Source: Sediminibacillus massiliensis
Lineage (GTDB): Bacteria; Bacillota; Bacilli; Bacillales; Amphibacillaceae
NCBI RefSeq assembly: GCF_900156915.1
Contig: NZ_LT732535.1
Span: 3,795,079-3,859,078, forward strand
Direction of reading: 5' to 3'
Length of the DNA: 64,000 bases
Each line of letters starts with the position of its first letter. Position 1 is the stretch's first letter. The notes beneath the pieces were generated by a model. The model did not search any database, was not told where the DNA came from, and worked only from the letters and a program-made list of their open reading frames with translations. Of this stretch, positions 53,452-62,432 are shown piece after piece. Position numbers and translations under genes: made by a program.

Positions 53452-55044
53452 ATGAGTTGCTTGAACAACATTGTCAATCCGGTTTTGCCCGGTTATCATC
53501 CAGACCCCTCCATTCTGCGAGTGGACGATGACTATTACATAGCTGTATCTACTTTTGAATGGTTCCCAGGTGTCCAAATCTACCATTCAAAGGATATGGT
53601 CAATTGGCGTTTATTGACATACCCGTTAACGAGGCCTTCCCAGTTGGACATGATCGGTAACATAAATTCCGGTGGAGTCTGGGCTCCATGCCTGAGTTAT
53701 TCCGATGGTTTGTTTTACTTGATTTACACAGATGTGAAAAGCAGAAGGGGAGCATTTAAAGATACACACAATTACTTAGTTACCGCTGAAAACATTACCG
53801 GCCCATGGTCTGAACCGGTTTATCTCAATAGCAGCGGATTTGACCCTTCCCTTTTCCATGAAGAGGATGGGTCTAAATGGCTGTTAAACATGATTTGGGA
53901 CCATCGGAAAGGAACCAATTCCTTTGCAGGTATTGCCCTTCAGGAATATTCAGTGGAAGAACAGAAGCTTGTCGGTCCGATCAAAAATATCTTCCGGGGA
54001 TCAGAACTGGGTGCCACGGAAGCACCGCACGTATATAAGAAAGACGGTTATTACTATTTAATGACGGCTGAAGGAGGGACAAGCTATGACCACGCAATAA
54101 CGGTCGCCCGTTCTGAGTCCCTTCAAGGTCCATATACCGTCGACCCCGATAATCCGATTTTGACCTCCGATAAAGCGAATAAAAATCTGCTTCAAAAAGC
54201 TGGCCATGGAAGTCTAGTAGAAACACAGAATGGAGAATGGTATATCGCCCATTTATGTGCACGTCCCGTGAAAGATGATAAATGCATATTGGGACGGGAG
54301 ACAGCACTGCAAAAATGTTACTGGACGGAAGACAACTGGCTGCGTGTAGAAGGGGGCCCAGATCCACAGTGGACCGTTCCTGCACCGGACTTAGAGAGTG
54401 TCCCGTTTGAAGAAGAGAACAATCATGATGATTTTGAGGATAAGGAATGGAAAAAATACTGGAATTCATTGAGAAGGCCGTTTACCGAGGATTGGGTTTC
54501 CTTGCAGGAAAGAAAGGGGCATCTTCGTCTGAAAGGCGGCGAATCGATGAACTCCTTACACCATCAAAGTCTTGTGGCGAGAAGATTGGAAAGTTTTCAT
54601 GTGGAAATGGAAACAGCGATCGATTATCAGCCTGAAGATTTTCAACAAATGGCTGGCTTGATTGTATATTATGACACCGATGATTATGTGTATCTTCGCA
54701 TAACCAACCATGAAGACTATGGTACATGTCTGGGAATCATCCAAACAAAATACGGCCAGTATGATGAGCTTTTGGAGAAAGACATTCCATTGCCTGTATC
54801 TTCTTATTATTATTTGAAAGCTGAGATTCACAATGAATTGCTGCAATTCTATTATTCTCTCGATGCAGAGGAATGGATAAAAATAGGAACACAAATCGAC
54901 ATCAGCCACTTATCGGATGACGCTGCGGAATTGAATTCGCTTCGATTTACCGGCACATTTGTGGGGATGTGCGTGCAGGATTTAAGCGGAAGGAAACTAC
55001 CGGCGGATTTTAACTATTTCACTTATAGAGAACTAAACAATTAA
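53452..55044 (+). CDS. xynB: Beta-xylosidase, GH43, cytoplasmic
   Basis: The 530-residue enzyme has the five-bladed GH43 domain with D18 (YHPDPS), D131 (GFDPSLF) and E190 (GATEAPH), followed by a C-terminal beta-sandwich (from about residue 320) as in B. subtilis XynB and related xylosidases. It releases D-xylose from the non-reducing end of xylo-oligosaccharides inside the cell; no signal peptide is present. ATG 53452 is used; TTG 53461 is better spaced from AAAGGA and may be the true start. A terminator follows. Some arabinofuranosidase activity is common in the family. Confidence 0.95.
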   Translation: MSCLNNIVNPVLPGYHPDPSILRVDDDYYIAVSTFEWFPGVQIYHSKDMVNWRLLTYPLTRPSQLDMIGNINSGGVWAPCLSYSDGLFYLIYTDVKSRRGAFKDTHNYLVTAENITGPWSEPVYLNSSGFDPSLFHEEDGSKWLLNMIWDHRKGTNSFAGIALQEYSVEEQKLVGPIKNIFRGSELGATEAPHVYKKDGYYYLMTAEGGTSYDHAITVARSESLQGPYTVDPDNPILTSDKANKNLLQKAGHGSLVETQNGEWYIAHLCARPVKDDKCILGRETALQKCYWTEDNWLRVEGGPDPQWTVPAPDLESVPFEEENNHDDFEDKEWKKYWNSLRRPFTEDWVSLQERKGHLRLKGGESMNSLHHQSLVARRLESFHVEMETAIDYQPEDFQQMAGLIVYYDTDDYVYLRITNHEDYGTCLGIIQTKYGQYDELLEKDIPLPVSSYYYLKAEIHNELLQFYYSLDAEEWIKIGTQIDISHLSDDAAELNSLRFTGTFVGMCVQDLSGRKLPADFNYFTYRELNN

Positions 55045-55060
55045 TCATTCAACATGATTC

Positions 55061-55113
55061 AAGCACACCAAAGAAATAAGTATCACTTACTTAGCGATTT
55101 GGTGTGCTTTTTT
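55061..55113 (+). terminator. Terminator after the GH43 gene
   Basis: AAGCACACCAAA (55061-55072) pairs with TTTGGTGTGCTT (55098-55109), followed by TTTTTC. The loop holds a smaller inverted repeat, AAGTATCACTTACTT. Confidence 0.88.
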
Positions 55114-55235
55114 CTATCCCGGTTAATCAATCATTGAACACTTTTTAAACATAGAAAGACCCAAAGGTGTTCATGAAGATGAAACGGGCATAACAACCTG
55201 ATTTCACTTACTACTTTGACAGGAGAGATGAAAAG

Positions 55236-55886
55236 ATGAAAAAAGCATTAATATTCCAAGGTGGATGGGAAGGACATGAACCTGCTGAGGTTGCTGAAAT
55301 ATTGGCAGGGATTTTGAAAGAAGAAGAATTTGATGTGAAGGTGACCGACACCCTTGCAACGTTGGAAGAAGATGATTTAACCTCTTATGACCTCATCGTA
55401 CCCAACTGGACACAGGGACAAATTGCCAAAGAACAGCTCCAACCTTTGATGCAGGCTGTAGAATCAGGTACTGGGCTTGCCGGTTTGCATGGAGGACTCG
55501 GGGACTCGTTCCGGATGGAAACAGATTATCAATTCATGGTCGGAGGACAATGGGTAGCGCATCCGGGAAATGACGGGGTGACTTATCAGGTGAATATCAA
55601 AGACCCTGACCACCCGCTAACAGAAGGAATGAAGGATTTTACAGTTGTTTCAGAACAATATTACATGCATGTCGATCCTGCAGTTAAAGTGCACGCTACC
55701 ACAAGGTTCCCGGTGGCAGAGGGTCCATATAAGGTGAACGGGGAAGTGGACATGCCTGTTGTCTGGACAAAAAAATGGGGAGAAGGAAAAGTGTACTATT
55801 GTTCGCTCGGCCATGTGGCGGAAATCGTCCGCATGCCGGAAGTGATGACCTTGATGAGAAATGGTTTCAAATGGGCTTCAAGATAA
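55236..55886 (+). CDS. ThuA-domain protein
   Basis: The 216-residue protein has the ThuA glutamine-amidotransferase-like fold: ALIFQGGWEGHEP, LIVPNWTQGQI, GLAGLHGGLGDSF, GGQWVAHPG and WTKKWGEGKVYYCSLGH. ThuA and its partner dehydrogenase ThuB, a Gfo/Idh protein, are known from trehalose-type disaccharide use in rhizobia, where 3-keto sugars arise. The gene directly precedes a Gfo/Idh gene here, repeating that pairing. It starts at ATG behind AGGAGAG. The exact reaction is not established. Confidence 0.85.
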   Translation: MKKALIFQGGWEGHEPAEVAEILAGILKEEEFDVKVTDTLATLEEDDLTSYDLIVPNWTQGQIAKEQLQPLMQAVESGTGLAGLHGGLGDSFRMETDYQFMVGGQWVAHPGNDGVTYQVNIKDPDHPLTEGMKDFTVVSEQYYMHVDPAVKVHATTRFPVAEGPYKVNGEVDMPVVWTKKWGEGKVYYCSLGHVAEIVRMPEVMTLMRNGFKWASR

Positions 55887-55915
55887 TCTTGCCAGAGTAG
55901 AGTGGAGGAAAGACG

Positions 55916-57067
55916 ATGAACAAACTAAACGTAGGTCTAATCGGTTGTGGAAATATCAGCAGCATCTATTTTAAAAACATCAGAAAGTTCCGGGTGGTGG
56001 ATATTGTAGCTTGTGCCGATCTTGATTTAAACAGGGCGCAACAAAGAGCGGAGGAATATAACATTCCGAAAGCGTGCTCTACAGAAGAACTAATCGCTGA
56101 TCCGGAGATTGATCTCGTAATCAATCTTACCATTCCGGCGGTCCATGCAGAGATTGCTGTTGCGGCATTGGAAGCTGGGAAACATGTCTATGGCGAAAAA
56201 CCTCTTGCAGTATCATTGGAAGATGGCAGGAGGATTGTCGAACTGGCAGAAGAAAAAGGATTGATTGCGGGAAATGCGCCAGATACATTTCTCGGAGGCG
56301 GCATTCAAACCTGCCGTAAGCTGATCGATGATGGCTGGATTGGAGAACCGGTTTCAGCTACAGCTTTCATGATGATTCCCGGTCATGAAAGATGGCATCC
56401 GGATCCTGGCTTCTATTATCAAGAAGGCGGCGGGCCGATGTTCGATATGGGTCCTTATTATGTAACGGCATTGGTTTCCTTATTGGGACCGGTAAAAAGG
56501 GTGACTGGTTCAGCGAAAATAACCTATCCGGAACGGACCATCACAAGTGAGCCGAAATTCGGTGAAAAAATCCAGGTCAACACTCCGACACAAATAAATG
56601 GGGTATTGGACTTTGAAAACGGTGCGGTTGCCTCGATCATTACCAGCTTCGATACCTGGCATCATCAGCTTCCGTACATAGAAATATACGGAACGGAGGG
56701 AAGTTTGGTTGTGCCGGATCCGAACCATTTTTGTGGTCCTGTCTATGTACGGCGGAAAGAACACACGGAATGGAAGGAAATTCCGCTGACACATCGTTTC
56801 ACGGAGAACAGCCGGGGCCTTGGCGTCGCGGATATGGCACATGCCATCTTGGGAGAAAGAAAGCCGAGAGCAAATGCCGAGCTTGCGTACCACGTCTTGG
56901 AAGTGATGCATGGATTCCATATTGCTTCAGAACAAGACAGGCACTATTACCTGAAAAATAGTTGCAGTAAGCCGCCGGCGTTTCCGGTTGGTATATCAGC
57001 AGAGAACTTCGATGAACTCCTTCTATCGGAAAAAGCGGCTGCTTTGGATACTTTACAAGAGAAATAG
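55916..57067 (+). CDS. Gfo/Idh/MocA-family oxidoreductase (C)
   Basis: The 383-residue protein starts behind GTGGAGGAA. It has the Rossmann motif GLIGCGNIS, catalytic GEKPL and a C-terminal domain with GGGPMFDMGPYYVTALV. Located between ThuA and an AP-endonuclease-fold isomerase, it probably oxidises a sugar or glycoside hydroxyl with NAD+. ThuB-like or 3-keto-glycoside-forming dehydrogenases are the best analogy. Xylosides or glucuronosides are likely substrates in this context. Confidence 0.88.
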   Translation: MNKLNVGLIGCGNISSIYFKNIRKFRVVDIVACADLDLNRAQQRAEEYNIPKACSTEELIADPEIDLVINLTIPAVHAEIAVAALEAGKHVYGEKPLAVSLEDGRRIVELAEEKGLIAGNAPDTFLGGGIQTCRKLIDDGWIGEPVSATAFMMIPGHERWHPDPGFYYQEGGGPMFDMGPYYVTALVSLLGPVKRVTGSAKITYPERTITSEPKFGEKIQVNTPTQINGVLDFENGAVASIITSFDTWHHQLPYIEIYGTEGSLVVPDPNHFCGPVYVRRKEHTEWKEIPLTHRFTENSRGLGVADMAHAILGERKPRANAELAYHVLEVMHGFHIASEQDRHYYLKNSCSKPPAFPVGISAENFDELLLSEKAAALDTLQEK

Positions 57068-57130
57068 ATTTTGCGATCTGCCAAGCTGATATAGGTTTGA
57101 TCGTTATATAAAATTAAAGGAGTGAAAGAT

Positions 57131-58099
57131 ATGAAGTTGGGTGTATTTGCAGTTTTGTTTGGTGACAAACCATTAGAAGAGGCGTTGGATACTATTGTGG
57201 AATCGGGTCTGGATAGCGTCGAAATCGGGACAGGAGGATATCCCGGCAACTCGCATTGTGACCCTGCTGTACTCCTTAATGATGAGAATAAATTACATCA
57301 ATTCAAGCAGGCTGTCGATTCCAGAAACCTGACGATCAGCGCCTTGAGCTGTCATGGAAATCCGCTTCATCCTAACCCGGAAATAGCAGATCTTCATCAT
57401 CAGCAATTCCTGGATACTGTCAAACTTGCAGAAAAAATCGGAGTCGACACCGTCGTGACCTTTTCCGGTTGCCCGGGTGAATCGGAGCATTCCCGCTTTC
57501 CGGTTTGGGTTACATGCCCATGGCCGGAAGACCACTCGGAAGTAGTAGACTGGCAGTGGAAAGAAAGGGTCATTCCTTATTGGAAAGAACAGAGCAGGTT
57601 TTTGAGGGAGCATGGAGTAAGAGTGGCAATTGAGCCGCACCCTGGATTTGTTGTTTACAATAATGAAACAGCCATCCGTCTCAGGGAAGAATGCGGGGAC
57701 AATATCGGAGTGAACTTTGATCCTAGTCACTTATTCTGGCAGAACATGGATCCTGTGGCAAGCATCCGGGAGATTGCCAAACATGATGCCCTTTATCATT
57801 TCCACGCAAAAGATACCGCCATTGACCAGCTCAACACGGCTACTAATGGGGTATTGGATACAAAGCCGTACGGCGATGAATTGAACCGTTCCTGGATTTT
57901 CCGGACAATCGGTTACGGCCATGGGGAAGAGACTTGGAAGAACATCATCAGCGCTTTGCAGCTGGCAGGATATGAAGGAGCGGTAAGCATTGAACACGAA
58001 GACAGCCTGATGTCCGTCGAGGAAGGATTTACTAAAGCTGTTTCACTATTGAAAGGTGCATTGATCAAAGAAAAGGTTGGTGAAATGTGGTGGGCGTAG
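57131..58099 (+). CDS. Sugar phosphate isomerase/epimerase-family protein (AP endonuclease 2 fold)
   Basis: The start chosen is ATG 57131 (AGGAG, 8-base spacer). The 322-residue TIM-barrel protein has metal-site regions VEIGTGGYPG, LSCHGNPLHPN, VAIEPHPGFVV, NFDPSHLFWQ, YHFHAKDT and SIEHEDS, as in IolE/xylose-isomerase-like proteins. In levoglucosan and similar oxidative glycoside pathways a protein of this fold carries out elimination or isomerisation of a 3-keto sugar made by a Gfo/Idh enzyme. The Gfo/Idh genes on both sides support that reading. It overlaps the next gene by 13 bases. Confidence 0.87.
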   Translation: MKLGVFAVLFGDKPLEEALDTIVESGLDSVEIGTGGYPGNSHCDPAVLLNDENKLHQFKQAVDSRNLTISALSCHGNPLHPNPEIADLHHQQFLDTVKLAEKIGVDTVVTFSGCPGESEHSRFPVWVTCPWPEDHSEVVDWQWKERVIPYWKEQSRFLREHGVRVAIEPHPGFVVYNNETAIRLREECGDNIGVNFDPSHLFWQNMDPVASIREIAKHDALYHFHAKDTAIDQLNTATNGVLDTKPYGDELNRSWIFRTIGYGHGEETWKNIISALQLAGYEGAVSIEHEDSLMSVEEGFTKAVSLLKGALIKEKVGEMWWA

Positions 58100-59256
58100 C
58101 CAAACGGGAAATACGAATCGGGATGATCGGTTATCAGTTTATGGGGAAAGCACACAGCCATGCATACAGGGATTTGCCATTCTTTTTTGGCACGGAGATT
58201 AAACCGGTCCTTAGAGCAGTTTCAGGTAGAAAAGAAGAAGCGGTGAAGGATGCCGCCGAACAAATGGGTTGGGAATCTTACGAAACAGATTGGCGGAAAT
58301 TGATCGAACGTGAGGATATCGATGTCGTCGATATTGTTACGCCAAACCATACCCATGCGGAAATTGCGATAGCTGCAGCCAAAGCCGGAAAGCATATCAT
58401 AACGGAAAAACCTCTTGCTTTGACCCTTGAAGAAGCCAGGGAAATGCTTCAGGCAGTCAAAGAAAATAATGTCAAACACATGATTTGTCATAACTACCGG
58501 TTCGCGCCGGCTGTCCAATTCGCAAAGAAACTTATTGAGGATGGCAAATTGGGGCACATCTATCATTTTCGTGCGAATTATTTGCAGGACTTTATCATGG
58601 ACCCCGAATTCCCGTTGGTGTGGCGTCTGAAAAAAGAAGTATCAGGGTCTGGTGCACTTGGCGATATCGGTGCACACAGTATCGATTTAGCCCGCTTTTT
58701 GGTTGGGGAGATTACTGAAGTAGTTGGTACGATGGAAACCTTTATTAAGGAGCGTCCTGCAGGTGAAATGGCAGGAGGGTTGAAGGGCCAGGCGGACAAC
58801 AGTGAGTATGGCGAAGTGACAGTGGATGATGCTGTTGCTTTCATAGCCAAGTTTGAGAGCGGTACACTTGGAACGTTTGAAGCGACAAGGTTTGCCGGTG
58901 GGAACCGCAACAAGAATAAATTTGAAATAAATGGGGAAAAAGGATCCCTTCGCTGGGATATGGAGAATATGAACACGCTTGATGTCTACTTTGCGGAAGA
59001 CGAAGCCGGATTGCAAGGGTTCAGGACAATCAGTTGTACAGAGGAGGAGCACCCTTATGCAGGGGCTTATTGGCCGCCGGGACATATTATCGGATATGAG
59101 CATACATTTATCCATTTAATCCATGAATTCTTACACGGAATAACCGGCAATGTACAGCCTGCGCCAAATTTTGAAGACGGTGTTAAGAATCAAGCTATAT
59201 TGGAAGCAGTGGAACGATCTTCTAATTCAAGGAAATGGGAAACAGTGAGGAACTAA
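58087..59256 (+). CDS. Gfo/Idh/MocA-family oxidoreductase (D)
   Basis: The 389-residue protein starts at GTG 58087 (AAGGTTGGTG upstream) within the end of the preceding gene. Its Rossmann motif is GMIGYQFMGKAHSHAY, with TEKPL and GALGDIGAHSIDLA in the second domain. The GYQFMGKAHSHA N-terminus marks a subgroup often linked with sugar isomerase-like proteins. It may reduce the keto product formed earlier in the pathway. It is the last gene of the ThuA operon, ended by a bidirectional terminator. Confidence 0.88.
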   Translation: MVGVAKREIRIGMIGYQFMGKAHSHAYRDLPFFFGTEIKPVLRAVSGRKEEAVKDAAEQMGWESYETDWRKLIEREDIDVVDIVTPNHTHAEIAIAAAKAGKHIITEKPLALTLEEAREMLQAVKENNVKHMICHNYRFAPAVQFAKKLIEDGKLGHIYHFRANYLQDFIMDPEFPLVWRLKKEVSGSGALGDIGAHSIDLARFLVGEITEVVGTMETFIKERPAGEMAGGLKGQADNSEYGEVTVDDAVAFIAKFESGTLGTFEATRFAGGNRNKNKFEINGEKGSLRWDMENMNTLDVYFAEDEAGLQGFRTISCTEEEHPYAGAYWPPGHIIGYEHTFIHLIHEFLHGITGNVQPAPNFEDGVKNQAILEAVERSSNSRKWETVRN

Positions 59257-59298
59257 TAAAAAGAGGCTTATCCGGATATCTGGATAAGCCTCTTAATG
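59257..59298. terminator. Bidirectional terminator between the ThuA operon and xylR
   Basis: AAGAGGCTTATCC (59261-59273) and GGATAAGCCTCTT (59282-59294) are exact inverted repeats with A- and T-rich flanks. Confidence 0.9.
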
Positions 59299-59305
59299 TG
59301 TGTTA

Positions 59306-60511
59306 TCAATTATTCAGGATTTTCTTGCTGACATCGACACTGAGAAAACGTTCCACCGAAAGGGCTGATACCCCCAAAGCAGTGGAATAGGTGGATAACT
59401 CTGCGAAATCTATATGCAAATCTTTATGCTGGAACCATAATGTGTGACTGACCATTCGCTGTTCCAGTGTCTTCATGAGCCACTCCTCTGATAGAGCCAT
59501 TCTGTTTCCGATGATAATTTGTTCGGGATTAAAAATATTGATTATATTATTGAGTCCTATTCCTAAATAATCGCCGGTTTTTTCAAAGAGCCGAATAATT
59601 TCCTCATTGCCGTTCTCGGCCTCTTCAATTAAATCTTCCAATGTCCAGCCATCTGCTTTTGAAGGTTGGATTCCTGCCTTATCTGCTTCCAGCAGCAAGG
59701 CTTGTTCAGATGCATATAATTCCCAGCATCCCCTGTTGCCGCAACGACATTCACGTCCTTCTGCCTGGATGGTCATATGTCCCAGTTCACCGGAAAAGCC
59801 ATTTCGGCCTTTGTATAACTTTTCGTTCAGAATAAGACCGACACCAATACCGATGCCTGCACTTACATACACAAGATTATTGTAATCTTTCCCTGCACCA
59901 AATTTCTTTTCCCCATAACCACCTGCATTCGCTTCATTTTCGATTGTGATCGGAAGCCGGAATTTCCGTTCGAGAATTGTTTTCAAATGAACATTTTTCC
60001 ATCCGAGGTTCGGGGCAAGCAGCACTTCGCCGCTGTTGCTTACTGTACCGGGAACCCCCACAGCAATTCCGATTATTCCATAGGGACTTGGAGGGGCAAC
60101 AGATATTAAATGATTGATCATTTCAAACAACTGGGTCAGACTTTCCTGATAGGATATGCGTTTATAGTAAATCTTTTTCTCGTGCTGGATGTTTCCCTGA
60201 AGATCGGTAAGAACTCCCAATATGTAATTGACACCGAGGTCGATACCGATTGAATAGCCGGCTATATGATTGAATAGGAGCATGACAGGCCTTCTGCCCC
60301 CGCTGGACTCTCCGGGGCCGGACTCACTGATTAACTGTTCCTCAAGCAGCTCATTGACGAGGGAGGATACAGTACCTTTATTTAAACCAGTTCGTTGAGC
60401 AATATCGGCACGTGAAAGAGGAGCATACTCTTTTATCATGTCTAAAACTAATGATTTGTTTCCCTTTTTAACTACAAATTGGTTCCATGTCTTGTTTGCA
60501 CTTATTTCCAT
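59306..60511 (-). CDS. xylR: XylR-type ROK-family repressor
   Basis: ATG 60511 (second of two adjacent ATGs) is six bases from AGGAGG and is preferred. The 401-residue protein has an N-terminal winged helix (PLSRADIAQRTGLNKGTVSSLVNELLEEQ) and a ROK sugar-kinase-like domain (SIGIDLGVNY, GIAVGVPGTVS, ENEANAGGYGE) with the zinc motif CRCGNRGCWE. XylR repressors of this kind release xylO operators when xylose binds. It is divergent from the fourth ABC operon and convergent with the ThuA operon, flanked by the two genes sets with shared palindromes. Confidence 0.92.
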   Translation of the reverse strand: MEISANKTWNQFVVKKGNKSLVLDMIKEYAPLSRADIAQRTGLNKGTVSSLVNELLEEQLISESGPGESSGGRRPVMLLFNHIAGYSIGIDLGVNYILGVLTDLQGNIQHEKKIYYKRISYQESLTQLFEMINHLISVAPPSPYGIIGIAVGVPGTVSNSGEVLLAPNLGWKNVHLKTILERKFRLPITIENEANAGGYGEKKFGAGKDYNNLVYVSAGIGIGVGLILNEKLYKGRNGFSGELGHMTIQAEGRECRCGNRGCWELYASEQALLLEADKAGIQPSKADGWTLEDLIEEAENGNEEIIRLFEKTGDYLGIGLNNIINIFNPEQIIIGNRMALSEEWLMKTLEQRMVSHTLWFQHKDLHIDFAELSTYSTALGVSALSVERFLSVDVSKKILNN

Positions 60512-60566
60512 CATGATCCTCCTTCTTAAATACCATGTGCGTTGCGTTCAGTTTTGGCGATTGTTT

Positions 60567-60581
60567 TTGAATGCGCTGTCA
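60567..60581. promoter_or_regulatory. cre-like site in the xylR-ABC intergenic region
   Basis: TTGAATGCGCTGTCA matches the consensus with two mismatches and closely resembles the aguA site. It is 56 bases upstream of the xylR start. The remaining bases between 60512 and 61042 contain the operator and promoter listed next and no gene. Confidence 0.45.
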
Positions 60582-60945
60582 TTAGCGAAAACTGCAAAAT
60601 CAATTTTATGTCCGAGTGGGAATTTGGTGGTGTTGGATGGTGGAGTATAGGTTAAGTTCAATAGGTGGCGAGGATAGGATAGCAGCTCAATTAATGAGTC
60701 ATTCAAATTTCCTTTTTTGGTCAAAAGCTGTTCACAAAATCTATTGGATGATTAAAGGTTAGCATAATTATTCTGATTCCGCTACTGTACCTTTTACAAT
60801 TTTTATACAAAAAATTAATTAATTGTCTTGAAAAAAGGGCTAAGACTTTTCGGCATCATTGACAGGTCCTTCTTTTTCCCTATCTTTTCCTATATTTCGA
60901 GGGGGATTACAACTATTCTCCTAGCTTTCTTTCTATAATTCTATT

Positions 60946-60960
60946 ATAAACTTAGTTTAT
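60946..60960. promoter_or_regulatory. XylR-type operator of the fourth ABC operon
   Basis: ATAAACTTAGTTTAT is a perfect palindrome with one central base. It contains ACTTAGTTTA, shared with the site before the GH43 gene. It lies directly upstream of the -35 box at 60965 and beside a TATAAT (60934), close to the divergent xylR gene. Confidence 0.65.
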
Positions 60961-60964
60961 CCAG

Positions 60965-60993
60965 TAGACAAACAAGTTTTTATCTGCTATTCT
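60965..60993 (+). promoter_or_regulatory. Candidate promoter of the fourth ABC operon
   Basis: TAGACA (60965-60970) and TATTCT (60988-60993) have a 17-base spacer. It ends 50 bases before the start codon. Confidence 0.45.
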
Positions 60994-61007
60994 ATATTTG
61001 TAAATTG

Positions 61008-61021
61008 ATAAAGCGTTTACA
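61008..61021 (+). promoter_or_regulatory. Partial cre site of the fourth ABC operon
   Basis: ATAAAGCGTTTACA has a perfect right half but lacks the TG of the left half. Its position between promoter and ribosome binding site fits catabolite repression. Confidence 0.5.
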
Positions 61022-61042
61022 AAAATATAGGGGGTAAGGTTA

Positions 61043-62347
61043 ATGTTCAGAAAGAAAGCGATTGCATCTTTTGCAGCTGTATTAGCTACAGTACTGCTGG
61101 TTCTTGCAGGTTGTTCAGGTGGTGGAGAAGGAGCTAGCGGAGATAGTGATAAGAAAACTGTAGAGTTCATGCATTTATGGCCAGAAGGAAGTTCTAAAGA
61201 CCATTATGAAATCGTTAACAAAATAGTTGAGGACTATGAAGCAGACAACCCTGATGTAAATGTAGAGTTAGAGATTTTAGGAAATGAACAATATAAAGAG
61301 AAATTGAAAGTCCTGTCGACTTCAGGAGAACTTCCAGATGTGGGAATGACATGGGCTGCCGGTTTCTTGGAGCCGTATGTTGATGGTGAAATGTTCGCGC
61401 CTTTAAATGATGTTTTAGAAGATGGTTTACAAGATCAGTTTGTATCAGGTACGACGGAAGCATATGCTATCGATGACAATACTTACGGCCTTCCGCTTGA
61501 ATTGAATATCGCACCTATTTTCTACAACAAAGCGATATTTGAAGAGAATGGATTAGAAGTACCGAAAACATATGAAGAGTTTCAAAATGTCGTAACAACA
61601 TTGCAAGATAACGGTGTTGCTCCAATAGCACTCGGTAACAGAGATAGATGGACAGGCTCTTTGTGGTATATGTACCTTGCTGATCGAATTGGCGGAGCAG
61701 AAACACTGACAAAAGCCATTGACCGCTCTGGTTCTTTTGAAGATCCGGCTCTTGTGGAAGCGGCTTCAAAGGTACAGGAACTTGTCGATTTGAACGCTTT
61801 CGCAGATGGATACAATGCGCTATCTGATCAAGAAGCAAAAAGCTTGTTTATGAATGGCCAGGCAGCAATGTACTTAATCGGTTCTTGGGACTTGCCGAAC
61901 TACACAACGAATGAAGAAGTACCACAAGAGTTCAGAGATAATGTCGGTTTCTTCGGTTTCCCTACTGTTGAAGGACAAGGCGATTTGAATAGCTGGGTTG
62001 GTGGACCTGGTGTGGGACTATTCGTAGCCGAAAATTCTGATGTGAAAGAAGAAGCGAAAGACTTTGCAGCGTATTTCGTAGAGAATTGGGGCGAACAGGC
62101 AGTTACGGATGCAGGTGTAATTCCGGCGACAAAAGTCGATACAGAAGCAGTTGAGCTTCCGCAAATGTATATCGATGTTTTGGATGAGTTGAATCAAGCG
62201 AGCAATATCACTCTATTTGCCGACGTACAAATGAGTCCGGAAGTTGCCCAAGTTCACTTGGATGCTATTCAATCCTTGTTTGGCGGAGAAATTACACCGG
62301 AAGAATTCACTGAATTACAAGAAGAAGCATTAGCTGAAGAGGAATAA
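61043..62347 (+). CDS. Xylo-oligosaccharide-type ABC transporter binding lipoprotein (family 1)
   Basis: The 434-residue lipoprotein starts at ATG behind AGGGGGTAAGG and has the lipobox VLAGC (Cys24). Its binding domain (FMHLWPEGSSKDHYE, LPDVGMTWAAGFLEP, YMYLADRIGGAETLT) resembles that at 19.4 kb, including the C-terminal VAQVHLDAIQSLFGG. XylR and cre control and the neighbouring xylosidase suggest xylose-containing oligosaccharides as cargo. A stem-loop follows. Confidence 0.92.
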   Translation: MFRKKAIASFAAVLATVLLVLAGCSGGGEGASGDSDKKTVEFMHLWPEGSSKDHYEIVNKIVEDYEADNPDVNVELEILGNEQYKEKLKVLSTSGELPDVGMTWAAGFLEPYVDGEMFAPLNDVLEDGLQDQFVSGTTEAYAIDDNTYGLPLELNIAPIFYNKAIFEENGLEVPKTYEEFQNVVTTLQDNGVAPIALGNRDRWTGSLWYMYLADRIGGAETLTKAIDRSGSFEDPALVEAASKVQELVDLNAFADGYNALSDQEAKSLFMNGQAAMYLIGSWDLPNYTTNEEVPQEFRDNVGFFGFPTVEGQGDLNSWVGGPGVGLFVAENSDVKEEAKDFAAYFVENWGEQAVTDAGVIPATKVDTEAVELPQMYIDVLDELNQASNITLFADVQMSPEVAQVHLDAIQSLFGGEITPEEFTELQEEALAEEE

Positions 62348-62370
62348 ACTGGAAAATAAATGCCTTAAGT

Positions 62371-62402
62371 GAAAAGGACATATCTCTCGGTGTGTCCTTT
62401 TC
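62371..62402 (+). promoter_or_regulatory. Intercistronic stem-loop in the fourth ABC operon
   Basis: GAAAAGGACATA (62371-62382) pairs with TGTGTCCTTTTC (62391-62402) with one G-T pair. It lies between binding-protein and permease genes. Confidence 0.7.
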
Positions 62403-62432
62403 CAATACATAAAGGATTTGGGGTTGAAGCTT

